A stretch of 64,000 nt of DNA from Prorocentrum cordatum. Its lineage: Eukaryota; Sar; Dinophyceae; Prorocentrales; Prorocentraceae. A program made the position numbers and the translations under genes. The DNA lies in contig CAUYUJ010021159.1 of assembly GCA_963575745.1 (NCBI GenBank), positions 176,927 through 240,926 of the forward strand, read 5' to 3'. Positions 11,504-22,808 of the stretch are shown here, in pieces (position 1 is the stretch's first letter; every line of letters starts with the position of its first letter). Below the pieces are notes generated by a model that worked only from the letters and a program-made list of their open reading frames with translations, was not told where the DNA came from and did not search any database.

Positions 11504-11779
11504 AGCCGTTACCATGCGTTCCCTGCCGCCGTCGATGTATATATAACCACATGCGCAGACACATGCTTAGCTGTCTGCAGCTATTTGTGGTTCGGAGAGG
11601 AAAAAAGCCGGCGCCCGCCCCCGCGCGCGCGTGTTCATACTGTATACTTTCCCAACCCACAGCTTAACGGGATACACATATTCCTTTTTATATTCCACGA
11701 TGTCTATTGACCCGCTAACATGGACCCCAACAGTGAGAACTACCTTACTTGACGATGTTGGCCTGGTTGGGCCTAAGTT
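11504..11779 (+). repeat. 5' LTR
   Basis: Matches 35151-35423 over its whole length with scattered substitutions, about 92% identity by eye. Shared blocks include TCGATGTATATATAACCACA, TTGTGGTTCGGAGAGGAAAA and AACAGTGAGAACTACCTTAC. Similarity continues weakly for about 10 bp past 11779. The ends do not show a clean TG...CA, so the boundaries are uncertain by a few bases. The gag start codon (11700) lies inside this repeat, as in yeast Ty1. Confidence 0.82.
11538..11546 (+). promoter_or_regulatory. TATA-like box in 5' LTR
   Basis: TATATATAA sits about 160 bp upstream of the gag ATG and is conserved in the 3' LTR. A TATA-like element is unusual in dinoflagellates, whose core promoters are mostly described as lacking a canonical TATA box. 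It is the best candidate for the element's own promoter. Confidence 0.5.
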
Positions 11780-12953
11780 GGATAAATATGGATTATCAGC
11801 CGAACGCTCTGGGCGATGGACAGTCGGCCATGTCGATAAAGATGGGGCAAGTACGAGTACCTCCGTGAACGTGGAGAAGAACACGGGAGGGAGGACCAGC
11901 CCCAAAGGTGTGGAAATCTTTGAGGAAAGAGTCGACGGACCGAGAAAGTCGACCTCACAACGCATCCGAAAGACAAGAGCAACCGTGTTGCATAATATCA
12001 ACTCACCTGAGAGACCAACATCACCTGCAGAAGAGGATGACAAGGCCACGGAGAAACTGATCAAGAATAACCCCTTCTCCAATATACGAACACCGTCTCC
12101 AGCAGGTGAGCCATCGGGATATGATGATACCCCTGTCAACCGAGGGCGAGAGGACACCCCTGTTCCAGTTGATGATATCGACGAAGAGGACGTTTGGTGT
12201 GGGGGAAAGCCCTGCCCGCGCAACCCGCTGTTGGGGGACGCTGATCAGGCCCATGTCGTGAACTCCAGCTCGTCGGACGAGGGCGACGGGGCCGAGAACG
12301 TCTTCGCGCCGGTGAAGGCGATGACAATATCGAGCTCGTCCGAGAAGAGTTTTGGATCGGCATCTGATCGGAATTTGGAGAAGCGAGGTGCGGACTTTGT
12401 CCGGAGAAGAGGGGAAGTCACAGAGCCCGCGGAACAGCGTCGAACGTCAAAGGGACCTTGCGGCCTCGTCCGGGGGGTCTGGAATAGAGATTCGTCACGG
12501 AAAACCCCCCTAGGGACGACCCGGTGGACGTGAAACAATCTCCGTGCGAAAAGCGCCCAAAGCCTGGCGGCTCGAGTGGTCCAGAGGATCCCGAGGAAGG
12601 CAGTTATTCGAGCCACCCGGCTCAATTTCCAGGAGGTCGAGGGCAGGAAAGGGCGGCCGAAGTCGCAACGCACGGAGATCCATTCACGGGTCGTCTCTGT
12701 CCAGATCATCAACATCTCGACTTTCAATCAGGGAGTATGTGCGAATCACGGGCCGGCGTGCGAGCTGGGCCCCGAGAGTCGGTGTCCGGGCAGGACTGCT
12801 GACGATCTATCATGTGAGAAGCCTGTGTGTCGGGGCTGTTCCGTCCAGTGTGGCCTGTGCAATCTTGCGTATGTTTGCCGGGAATGCCTGACGCCGAGGC
12901 AGCGCAATTTCGTTGCGCATAACACCGCGAGTGGGAGCTGCAACAGGAAATGA
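11700..12953 (+). pseudogene. gag N-terminal ORF, acidic head and Cys cluster (TGA-interrupted)
   Basis: The frame opens at ATG 11700, within the LTR repeat (MSIDPLTWTPT), and runs to a TGA at 12531-12533. The same frame then continues to 12953. The first part is Ser/Thr/Asp/Glu-rich with no recognised domain. The end, about 12804-12900, is Cys-rich (PVCRGCSVQCGLCNLAYVC, then REC), which looks metal-binding. Beyond 12953 the coding moves to another frame. The position and extended 5' start suggest the head of an enlarged Gag. Whether the TGA is decay or a read-through point cannot be told from one copy. Confidence 0.55.
11789..11803 (+). promoter_or_regulatory. Candidate primer-binding site
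   Basis: TGGATTATCAGCCGA follows the 5' LTR and partly resembles the initiator-Met tRNA half-site (TGGTATCAGAGC) used by copia elements. The match is imperfect and the LTR end is uncertain. Confidence 0.25.
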
Positions 12954-14338
12954 GGCAAAGCCAACTTGAGCAGGGGCGCGTTTCCGAAATAGCGGCCGCG
13001 CGCGCGATGATGGCAGACATGGAAGCAAGGCAGAGGGCGCAGAATCAACTGGCGGCACAGCAAGCCGAACACGAGTTTAACGCAGTTCTCAAAAGGGAAC
13101 AGGAGCAAAAGGATGCCTTCTATGAGGCTGCGTTAAAAGCAGACAAAGAGGCAAAGGAGCAGAGAAGGGCCAAATAGGATATCGCGGAACAGGCCCGACA
13201 AGCACTCCTTGGGGCGCAGGGCCGAGAAGCGAAGTTCGAGGAACAGGTCCGCGCCGTGCTCCGAGAAGCTACCGTGGCGCAGAAACGGTCCGTTTCCGAG
13301 GCGGAACAGATCGCGGCCAAGTCCTATCGCCGAGAGGCGCCGGTTGGAACAGAACGCTGTCGAGGCGGAAAGGACAGCGGACATGGCCCTACAGGAAGCC
13401 CAGGCTAAACAGCGACAGCTGGAGGACGAAGCCAGGAATGCACAGATGGGAGTAGCCAATGTGCAAGCTGAGCTCCAGCGAGTTTCTGACTCAGCCATGG
13501 CGATTCGTGGAGAGGCATGCGGAGAAGCCCCGGCGTTGATCCGAGTCAGCACGGAAGCCCTCGCAGAGCACGAGGCAGCCCTACGAAAGGCAACAGAGTT
13601 GACATCGCTGCGACATACTGCCCAGATAGCTGTGGCAACTTTTCAGGCAGGCCACGCGCGAACGCGAAAGCCGAGGCAGAAGAGGCAATGCGAGCACTGC
13701 GGAGAGCTGCAATGCAAGCTCAGGCCGAAGTTGAGGAGACAAAGCAGCGACTCCACAGAGAAGCTGTTTCGAACGTGCAGGGTTGGGAAGCACGTCGTGC
13801 ACAATCCTGCCGACATCAGGCCTTGCAGATGGTACAGGAGGGGCTCCAAGGCGTGACCAGCACGGTAAGGGGAACCGTCTCCGCATCGGCGACGCGGACC
13901 CGCTCCGTTGGTGGGGCGATGTCCCAGCGGCAGGATTCGCGGTTCGGGCTGGCTGCGTCAGATGTGACCAGGTGCTTTAGAAGCCACGCGGCTGACGCCC
14001 CGCACGCGTGCGAGAGATGCCAGAGACAGTTTTGTGAACAGCACTTTGACTGGGTCATGGGGCGGTGTACGCAGTGTGAAACCGATCGCACGCGTGACCC
14101 TGAGATAGCGCTGAGAAGGCAGCATGAAGAGGAGGAAGCCATGGTGAGGGAAAGGATGCAGGAAGAGGAAGAAGCCAAGCTGCCCAGAGACACGCAAAGG
14201 GACAATGAAGAGGCAGTAGCTCTTCAACACATTCACGAGCTTGAGGAGAAAGCCGAGCAGCGCGCTCTCGCGACGGGGAAAGCAGCGCAAGCGCAGGCTG
14301 AGGAGATGCGCGAAAAGGCGGAGGCAATAATGAGATAA
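12920..14338 (+). pseudogene. gag coiled-coil segment with zinc-binding cluster
   Basis: Long Glu/Ala/Gln/Arg-rich helix with strong coiled-coil character (AAQQAEHEF, KDAFYEAALKADKEAKEQRR and similar). It is split among three frames: one to a TAG at 13175-13177 with continuation past it, a second for about 13350-13660, then back to the first for 13660-14338. At about 14005-14080 a Cys/His cluster reads HACERCQRQFCEQHF followed by CTQC, resembling a small cross-brace or B-box type zinc site. After it the coiled coil resumes. This block lies between the acidic head and the gag core, and long coiled-coil domains are not usual in copia Gag. Multimerisation is the likely role, by inference. Confidence 0.5.
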
Positions 14339-14339
14339 T

Positions 14340-14740
14340 CAGAGATTGCCGCTGCCAAGGCTCGTGGCAATGACAGCCGTCAAGGGGAATTGGCCCCTAG
14401 TAGGATACAGGAACAGAAAGAAGAAAGGAAGACGAAGAAACCGAACGGACCGCCTGTCAGCACTTTCCCTGGATGCACTACGCCAGCCCGGCCGAGGAAA
14501 ACCGCGGCCACTGCGGGGGACCTCGCAGGGGATGGCGATCAGCCTCTACACCAGGGCGTTGCCCGCGGTGACGGAGACGGGCCGGGGGAGAAGAAGGGCG
14601 GGTCCGGTCGCATGCCTGGGGGCGGCGGCCCTGGCCATGGCGGCGACGGCGACGATGGCGACGAAGATGATTCCGACGAGGAAGACGACTCCGAATAGGA
14701 GGATTCCGAAGAAGAAGATTCCGACGACGAGGATGAATAA
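14340..14740 (+). pseudogene. Gly/Asp/Glu-rich acidic linker of gag
   Basis: In the frame of the preceding coiled coil, after a TAA at 14336-14338, the translation becomes basic and then Gly-rich and acidic (GDDGDEDDSDEEDDSE), with stops at about 14697 and 14740. It is probably a disordered hinge leading into the gag core, broken by nonsense changes. Confidence 0.35.
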
Positions 14741-14886
14741 TTTTCCGAGGAGGAAGATGGGCCAGACGATACGCCGATGCCCAGAGAGCCGGGCAAGGCG
14801 ATCCGGGGGGTGGGGGACCACCGCCCTCGGGACTTCCAGGAGGAGGCGGGGGCCCAGGGCTCCCGGACTCCGGCGGTCTGGTACCT

Positions 14887-15838
14887 GTGGTGACACCGTG
14901 GATTGCGGCAGCTCGAATCGACAGGATAACTCTGGACCCGCTGCCAGACGCGGGATCCTTCCGCATGTGGAAGAAGTATGTCATTCGAGCGGTGGCATCG
15001 AGCTCGCAGCAGAATCATGCATTGGCGTCAAAGTGGATCGCAGAGGCATTCGAGCCGAAACAGGTCAAGGCAAAGGCTCTGAAAGACGCAGAACCGTCTT
15101 TCGGGATCCTGGACATGCGTATAGCTGCGGGCCTCATCGCGAAGGTTAACAATATTCAAAGGGATCCACGTGCTCCTCATGCCTTGAGGCACCTTGCTAA
15201 CGAAGTTGATCTCGCTGACTGTGCCCTAGTGAAGGACGGGGGATTACTCGCGGGAAGATCGATTCTTCGTGTTCTCCAAACCCATGTCACTACCCGCGAA
15301 GACCATGGTCAGGTGTATACCTACAAGGACCTTATGGCTATCCAGATCAAAGGGAAGGCAAAGAGGCGGATCGCGACTCTACCACTTCTACGATGGATGG
15401 ATGAGGGTGACACTGGAGATGGAAAAACCCCACAAGTCCTTCAGGCCCTCCATACAGAGCCATTTCTACAAGCAGATGAAGAAGTGCCCTTGCATGACGA
15501 TGACTCTCGCAATGTATGGCAACAGTGGCGAGAAGTACGGAAAGGGCATGCAGTCGCACGAATGGCTGCTGGGGACAATTGCAGACCAGATGCTGAAAGA
15601 CTGGGGAGAGGACAACAGGAGGATCCAACAACAGCAGATCAACGAGCGAGGGGTAAGACCCAGTGGCGAGAAGACTGGCGGGGGGAACGAGGACTCCCTT
15701 ACCATGAAAGATGGGGGGCTCAAGAAGTCAGTCATCTGCCGACGCTGGCAAAGGGGGCAATGCCCCCTGAGCCGACAAGATTGTATGCACCTGCGCCCCA
15801 AGAAGGCTGCGCCCGCATCCCAGCAGGAAAAAAGGTAG
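14887..15838 (+). pseudogene. copia gag core with CCCH motif (frameshifted)
   Basis: The first frame (to about 15350) contains LDPLPDAGSFRMWKKYVIRA, the kind of W-containing start seen in copia Gag (UBN2-like) regions, followed by a helical stretch. A frameshift near 15350 moves coding to another frame, which carries the rest of the core (YDGWMRVTLEM, EWLLGTIADQMLKDW) and ends with VICRRWQRGQCPLSRQDC followed by MHL. That is a CCCH-type zinc motif, expected to bind RNA. The frame stops at 15836-15838. Gag would package element RNA into particles. The frameshift is decay rather than a programmed site as far as can be seen. Confidence 0.6.
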
Positions 15839-16160
15839 GACTCAGGTGGCTATACCAGGCCCCTCCAATGGAGGTACAGATGGGGCGAGCAGAGGGGGCA
15901 GATCAGAATCAAGGGGCAAATGTAAGAACGAAAGACAGGGGCAAGGGTAAAGGCGACAATAAAGGTGGCAAGCAAGACAGCTCGAAGAAACATGATGGAC
16001 GCGGCAGCAGCCGCGGAAACATGATGGCTCGGGAGTGGCAACGCCCCATCGAAGGTAAAGAGTCAGGTTTGCTATGCCTACAGCCGAGGCCCCCAGAACT
16101 GTGATGGGTCTTGCGGTAGAGAACATCGACCGCTGACGAAACAAGAGAAGCAGGAGCGCG

Positions 16161-16424
16161 ATGCCTGGGAACAAAGTCCCCAGAAGTCTGGAGAAATGTT
16201 TGCCGTGCAGCCGCAATGCGGAACAGACGGCCGCAGCCGAAAAGATTGTGAAGGCGTTGAAGTCACAGGCAGCTCCCGCTCAGGACGGAGGGAAGACACA
16301 CGGCGGAGAGTCCGGTGGTCAGAAGGGAAAAAGTAAAACGAAATGCCGGTACCACCTGGACGGCCAGACGCGCCCCTTCGGCGACAAGTGTTGGCGCAAG
16401 GCCGACACGCCCGGGCACCCGTGA
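16161..16424 (+). pseudogene. Second CCCH-type zinc motif segment of gag
   Basis: The frame contains a Lys/Gly-rich stretch then CRYHLDGQTRPFGDKCWRKA and PGH, a second C-x-C-x-H type cluster of the sort seen downstream of dinoflagellate copia gag cores. Flanking frames at 15840-16160 and 16425-17100 carry basic, low-complexity translation broken by stops, so the segment is probably part of the original gag-pol frame now split by indels. Confidence 0.45.
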
Positions 16425-17099
16425 CCCGGGGCGGCGGCGTCTGGTGCCCATGGTGCCGACGCCGCCCACGCGGACGCTGTCGCGGCGGCGATCTGCGCGG
16501 CCTCCGCAGTGCCGGTGCAGCTGGCATGTCTCGCTGTGCCCTTCGCCGGGTCACGATCCCGGGCGATGAATCAAGGGCCAATGGCCAGCCCAGGAGATAA
16601 ATGGTCAGACAGCTCTCCAATCGTTGAGACGCTGAGATGCCTGATTGCTGGCGGAATCCGATCGTACCCGAGGGGTGCGTTGGACCTGCTGGAGACAGGC
16701 GAGCCCGGACGAAGTTCCCTGCGTCGTGATGCAGGTGGCATCCCTCGCCGGATGCAAACTAATGTTCGGACGGACAGGAGGGTGCAAAGAGACCCTTCCA
16801 CAAGTTATCCGACGCCATGGACCCCGAGGAAGATCAGGCAAGCCGATCCGAGGCCGATAGCCTCGAAGCACGGGGATCCGCTTAGTTATCCCAAGAAATG
16901 GCAAGAGCGGCGCACGAAGACCACGCGCGTGCATCAACAGCTCGCCAACAATGACGCGAGCGACTTGTAGCATGAAGTGTGGAGGTTGTAGCTGGACAAA
17001 GGGCCAGCGCCCGCGACTGACGACGGGCGCGATGGCGATGGCGGGGGCGGCAATGCCGATGCCGCATCGGCCAAGAAGCACAACCGAAGAACGAGGGGA

Positions 17100-18029
17100 A
17101 GAAAGACGGTACACCTTGGATCGATGCGATTCATAATCGACACTGGGTGTGGATCCAATCTGATTGCCCTGAAATATGCACAGAATGCAGGCGCTATCGA
17201 CATGATGAAGGAACTCCAAGTTCCTATCGCATTGAACACGGCCGGGGGGCTTTCCAGTGCCCTCGGAACCGTGAGAATTGCCTGCGGCCGGCTAGTAAGT
17301 GGCAAGTTCGACGCGATAGTCATGCCAGAAACGCCAAGCGTGAGATCCGTGGGCGAACTCTGCATAGATCACGGCTGCATTTTCTATTGGAAGAGTGGGA
17401 AAGAGCCGTATCTCCTCCTACCCAATGGGATGAGGGTGGACCTGACGGTAGATGACAAAATACCGTACCTCAACACTGGAGGAGGTGAGGCTTTGGGTCT
17501 GGTAGACGAGGCAGCTCCCGCCTACCCAATCGGGTTAGCGCGATGGGCGTGTGTGGAGGCGAACGCGACGTCTAGCTTGAACAATCCCGAGCAAGCGGGG
17601 GGTCCCCCGCTCCGGTCGGTCAGGCACCGCGCCGCCGTGGACCTGCGCTCGCAAGAAGTGATGGCGGAACAATCGTATGCGGACGGAATCTGCAATGACC
17701 GTCGCGAGTACCACTGCAGGGGCGAGCCCGGTGAGGCCGACCTCCGAGGCAGGGGCGTCATCACGTATTTCTATTATGAGCCTCGGTTGGCAATCCGGGG
17801 GGGCTGGGAGTCCGGCCAAATTGGGATAGTCAACATAATGTCACCGCATAACACCGAGGGCGGCAATGCCGCTGGAAGTGAAAAACAAGCCGTCCCCGCA
17901 CCTGCAGAGGGGGCGGCGGAAGACCACGCGGAGGCAATCGGCGCAATCGACTCGTCGACGACGATGGCGCCGGAGACCCAATGCAGGAATCAGGGGGTGA
18001 GCCAAGTAGAGTCCAATGACTCAAGATAG
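17100..18029 (+). pseudogene. Retroviral-type aspartic protease
   Basis: MRFIIDTGCGSNLIA carries the D-T-G catalytic triad of retropepsins; copia proteases act as dimers to cut Gag-Pol. Downstream hydrophobic strands (FDAIVMPETPSVRSVGELC) and GCIFYWKSG fit the copia protease fold. The remainder of the frame, to TAG 18027-18029, is a variable acidic spacer before integrase. The frame is open for about 310 codons and is one of the better preserved parts of pol. Confidence 0.7.
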
Positions 18030-18831
18030 AGGCTCTGTCAAGATGGCACCTCATGACGCACCTGCCCAGGAACCCGTACTGCCAGACTTGCACCTGGGCA
18101 AAGACGCTCAGAACACAGCAGTGGAAAAAAAAAGGCAGAACAAGGCACCACATAAGTTAAAGCCTTTCTCGGAGCCGAAAGCGTTCGGAGGCCTATGCGC
18201 CATGGACCACTGGTTCGCGCTTGATGAACTATCGAGGGGACTTTACGGAGAAACCTCGCGTGTGACACTGCGCGGCCGGTTCACGAGAATTTTGGCGGCA
18301 AAAGGCACGTTCGGAAAGTCGGCCGAGCAGGTCGCCGACTTCTTACTGAACCTACGGGCCCCGCACGAACAGTTCGTGTACATGTACTCTGACCCGGCAA
18401 GAGAGGTAAAGAAAACCTGTCAGGATCTGAAGATAGCTTACGATCCCACCCAGCCGGCCAACAAGAAACATAACTCCGTAGCGGAGCGCGCCAATGGCGT
18501 CGTTCAGGACGGAGCTAGGACTCTGCTCATGACAGCCGGGCTGCCGGCACAGTTCTGGGCATTCGCCGCCCCTTACTTCTGCGCGTGCTATAACGCTACG
18601 CACGAAGAGAACGGCAAGATTCCGTGGGTGTTGAGGATTGGCGGGCCCTTCGATGCCCCGCTAGTTCCATTCGGATCTGCAGTCCGATACCTGCCACCGC
18701 CGGAACCCAGGACAAAACAGCCCAAAGTGGCCCCGAGAACGCGAGTTGGCGTATATCTCGGATATGTACAGCATTCATTCGGGGTGGCGCGTTGGCCCCG
18801 ACCACTACTGCATGCCGTTGGCGCAACTTGA
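18030..18831 (+). pseudogene. copia integrase (zinc-binding head and DDE core, frameshifted)
   Basis: In one frame, from about 18050, HLMTHLPRNPYCQTC gives the His and CxxC of the integrase zinc head. Coding then shifts near a run of nine A (18125-18133) to the frame holding AMDHWFALDE (first Asp), MYSDPAREVKK (second Asp) and NSVAERANGVVQDGARTLL, where the third acidic residue lies. GLPAQFWAFAAPYFCACYNA and LVPFGSAVRY complete the copia signature. Another shift near 18780 moves coding to the next frame (SGWRVGPDHYC). The enzyme would insert element cDNA; this copy cannot make it intact. Confidence 0.75.
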
Positions 18832-20263
18832 GGGGTTGAACTGCACTACTGGTACGAAGGCAGATGGCAACATACCCATCGTGGAGAGAACGGAACAGAT
18901 GTGGACCGTCACAGCTGCGGATCAAATGGAAGACGAATCTCCAGATGGGGTCATCGACAATGTCGACAAGGATTCCCCAGTGCATTTCCCGCTGAGGCGA
19001 ACGTGCGACAAGGCTGCTGCGAACGTTAGCAGTGTGACGCTTGAAACGCAGCTGTCGGGCGGGAATGCTGCGGAGGGTCAACGGGAGACACCGCATGCGA
19101 CGTCCGGGGGGGCGTCGGGCCCCCACGAGGGCCCAGAGATGGCCCCCGACACTCCCGACGATTTCGGGATGGAAGGAGCTGAGCTTCACGCCGATGGCGG
19201 GCGAGCGGACGGAGCTCAAGGGGGCCATGATCCAACAGACGACGAAGGGCCGTCGGGTCCGCCGCCCGATCCAGAGCTCCCGCCTGGTGCCAGGCGAAGG
19301 AGAGTTGATTTCAATGCGGTAAGAATCGGCGAGAACCTCGCCGAGACAGGAGTCACCATTGCCAGGCAGACCAAATTCTTTGCGGCCCCCGCGAGTGGAG
19401 GACCGAAGGTTGAAGAACGAATCATGGCAAGAACCACGCAAAACCTGGACACGGGAGAGTATTACGAGAAGAACGCCGTAGTTGTAGGCAAGCCTCTCGA
19501 GGAGCTAACGAAGCCGCTCCCGCTGAAGGGCAAGCAAGAGAAGGCGCATCTTCGAGTCGTATTCTATTATGATCTTTACTACAGGAGGCCAAACGAGGTT
19601 GGCGTGTACGATGAGGTATACGGAAACGCCGTCCTCCGACGTACACAGAAGGAATCTACTAACCCAGGCGCCCACCCTGACCGATGGTTCAAGACAAGTG
19701 GATCGGAACGGAAGAGACTCATTGAATATTACGAAACAGAAAAGAAGGGTTTCTATGGATTAGAGGACCCGGGTCCGAACGCCGACCTCTTGAGGACAAT
19801 AGGCATCGAAATGCCTCGACTGGCGCCGACCTATGTGATGGCGGCGGCCGCCTTTGAAGAAAAACGCCAGGTGGACGATGACGCGTTGAAAGACTTCCAG
19901 GACTGGTGCGCAGAAACGCGCACCCCAGAAGAAGAATCGGAACCGTCCGATGGACGGGATTCGAGCACCGATGGTGAAAGTGACTGGGATCGCACGGCGC
20001 TTGACTGCGCGGCCGCGGCTCGACGTCGCGGCGTCCCTCGCATGCCCCTTCGCGGGCGAGATGCGGGTCTCGATGCTCACCGGGAGAAGGGGCGGTCGCG
20101 CCGGCCTTGCTACAACCCGTTCGCCGACTCTGTGCAGGTCGGTGAAAAGGAAGAATTTCTTTCTCTTCCATCGACGCCGGGCAATGCCCAGGCGATGAAC
20201 TACGCTTGCGTCGCTCGACCTGTCACCAAGGCCGAGGCGGCCAACAATGAAAAGGCTCGTTAG
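18746..20263 (+). pseudogene. Integrase C-terminus and long acidic linker to RT
   Basis: A 505-codon open frame starts with the tail of integrase and continues as a Gly/Pro/Asp/Glu-rich, mostly disordered linker (GGASGPHEGPEMAPDTPDDF), then a more structured part (KAHLRVVFYYDLYYRRPNEV, ERKRLIEYYETEKKGFYGL) and an acidic Asp/Ser stretch. It ends at TAG 20261-20263, after which the same frame runs into RT, so the stop probably interrupts one original Pol frame. The structured middle has no recognised family. Confidence 0.55.
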
Positions 20264-21330
20264 GCGCAGATGGGTGAGTGGGGACGTCTTAGAAAGATCA
20301 AGATGTGGGATGAATCGAGAGTCCAAGAGCTCCGCGATGTCCAAGCAAAGATGAAAGGGGATACCTTCCACATCGGGAGACTCTTCGCGATCCTAGTGGA
20401 ACAGAGCGCTGAAATCCCTGAAGGCCACAAAGATCGCAAATTCAAAGGCAGAGTGGTCTTTGACGGATCAGATGTTATCGATCAAGACAAGAACGTTGCG
20501 CTGTGTCCAAGAGCTATCCAGCCGCCCGGCTACCATGCAGGCAAGCAAAGCTGCTGACACATACCGCTTGTTTGATGGACACGACATACAACAAGCAGAT
20601 GCCCGCCAGGCATACACTCAGTCTAAGCTGGGAGGCACCCCGGCGCGGGTACGATTGCCCAAGGAAGCATGGCCTGAGAGCTGGGGAGGCATGATCGATC
20701 CAGTGTGCCCTCTGCTATTAACACTGCACGGGCATCCTGATGCTGGTGGATTCTGGGAACAACACTGTGAGGCGCACGTCATGTCGAAGGGATTTGTACC
20801 AATAACCTGCTGGAGGAGTTGCTACTGTCACCCAGAGCTTGAACTGCTCTTAATCGTATACGTTGATGATTTCAAACTCGCGGGTCCCTCTCGAAACCTG
20901 GAGACAGGGTGGAATCATATACTGAGCCCATCCGAGACTGCTCCAGGAGGGATCGATATGGACCCACCTACGCCAGAAGGGAGATACCCCGGATGCGAAC
21001 ACAGGGTTTCGGAGAAATGGATGGATTGGCAGGGCGTCGCTCCAGCCGTGGTGGACCCGCCGCCTCCGAAGGGCCAAAGAGCCGATGGCGTGGCTGAAGC
21101 GGGGCAACAATCAGCTGCGGTCGCCCATGGCACAACGCAGCAGGGTACAATGATCCCGATCTACTGCGACAGATCATTCCGCGTCCCCACAGGGCACGGC
21201 GCGTGGGAGAGGTATGGCGCCAACGCGAACAGATACCGCACGTCGTTACCGGGCGGACCCAAGGGATGAGAGGTCGTCCGAATAACTTCCCTTGGCTATG
21301 ACTCGTGGGAGGAGCTCGACGACACTGAAT
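20264..21330 (+). pseudogene. copia reverse transcriptase (frameshifted)
   Basis: The first frame holds KFKGRVVFDGSDVIDQD (RT entry). A shift near 20510 continues with LFDGHDIQQADARQAYTQSK (the catalytic Asp of motif A in QADARQAY) and LLLIVYVDDFKLAGP (motif C, YVDD). Past about 20890 coding moves again: CEHRVSEKWMDWQG fits the copia RT thumb region. RT copies element RNA into cDNA. At least three indels make this copy inactive. Confidence 0.75.
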
Positions 21331-22808
21331 ACACCAGCGGAATGGTGGCACCATCCGTAGCCGTCGCTGGGATGTGCTTCAGGGCACCCTTCCCTGATGG
21401 CCCACGCAACATCGCCACAGTGCTGGCTTGCCAAGACCGCGATGCTGAGGCCACAGGCTACACTCCTCAGAACCCCACAGAACAGCACGGGCCACGTGAG
21501 CCACGATGTGCGGCACCCGCCACACCACAGCTACCTCCGACACCAGAGTACAAGCCAGGATTGAAGACGAACGTACGAATCATGAAGTATGGTATGCCTT
21601 AATTCATCAAGTCTTGCGCGTCGCTCTACGCTGAGCTCACAGACACGGACCAAAACACGTATCCGTTGTCGGGGACTCTTTTTGGCCCTGAACTCACTTC
21701 GTTCGAAGACGGGCAAGGCGGGCCGCGCGGGGAACTATTGGCACCTGCCGACGAGGCTCTAGCAACATGCTTGATAATCGATGCTGCTATGGGGCCTCCC
21801 GATGGAGAAGCACACGTGGGAGGACCTCCAATGGGGGACTCATCAGCTCCTGATCCCAAGCCGCCTGCCCCATCAGGTATACTGCAACCGATTGCAGCCA
21901 AGGTGCTGATGAAGATACTCTATGGGGCACGGATGGCACGTCAGGATCTGCTGAACGCAGTTTGCAAGAAAGCTGCTTGTGTCACTAAGTGGACCGAACA
22001 ACAGGACATATATCTGTTTCGCATCATCTGCTATCTGAGAGCAGCGGTGGACGACCGCCAAGCGCCCTGGGTCGGAGACCGCCGCGAAGATGGCTGAAAC
22101 AGTTCGCAGATGCTGATCTTGCAAGAGACATTCGCACTCTTCGCAGCACAGGGGCCAATGCGCAGTTTCTGTGGGGGCCCAGCACAAGAGCGCATCAAAG
22201 CTGCAGCTCGCGGCGACAGACCGCAGTGTCTCACAGCACACTGGAAGCGGAGATCGTGTCAGCTGACGAGGCACTCTGAGGAGAACTCTTGCCAGCGCCC
22301 CCACTGTGGGAGGTGCCACTCGGCCGAAGCCTGAGGGCAGAGCTCATGGAAGACAACCAAGCCGTCGTAAAGGTCTGCAAGGCAGGTGGCTCACAGATGC
22401 TTTATGATGCACCTGCCACGTACTCACCGAATCGACGCTTCTGCCGTTGCTGAGCAGTTCGCCATGGGAACGGTAAACCTGGCATACTGCCCAACGCACG
22501 ATCAGGCCGCCGACATCGGCGCCGAGAGGTTTGAACAGCCACCGTCGTTGGTAAAAGTGCTGTACTTGGTGGAGGTCGCGGCCCCGACCTTCTGGACTGC
22601 CCCGTCGCAGCAACAATACATGGACTCGCTATTTGAAGGCAAAGCGGGTCTCCCCCTGAAGCCCGGGGGGATTCCCAAGCCGAAGATAGGAGCGCAGTCC
22701 AAGCTACGGAACGGCGGCAATATTCCCAGCAAGAAGGCCAAGAAAATGCCTAAACGACAAAACAAAGGAAAACCTCCTGCTGATTCTCCACCAAAACCCA
22801 AGGGTTAA
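21330..22808 (+). pseudogene. copia RT connection and RNase H
   Basis: LQPIAAKVLMKILYGARMAR and NAVCKKAACVTKW are the conserved run-in to copia RNase H. In the next frame DADLARDIRTLRSTG (first Asp), AVSHSTLEAEIVSADEAL (Glu) and then MEDNQAVVKVCKAG (Asp) mark the active site, and NLAYCPTHDQAADIGAERF the C-terminal ADxxTK-like region. The domain is spread over at least three frames. The final frame ends in a Lys/Pro/Gly-rich tail at TAA 22806-22808, which shares a base with the next ATG. Confidence 0.72.

Noticed and set aside
18596-19441. Minus-strand 281-codon frame
   Set aside because: Shadow of the integrase/linker coding on the plus strand.
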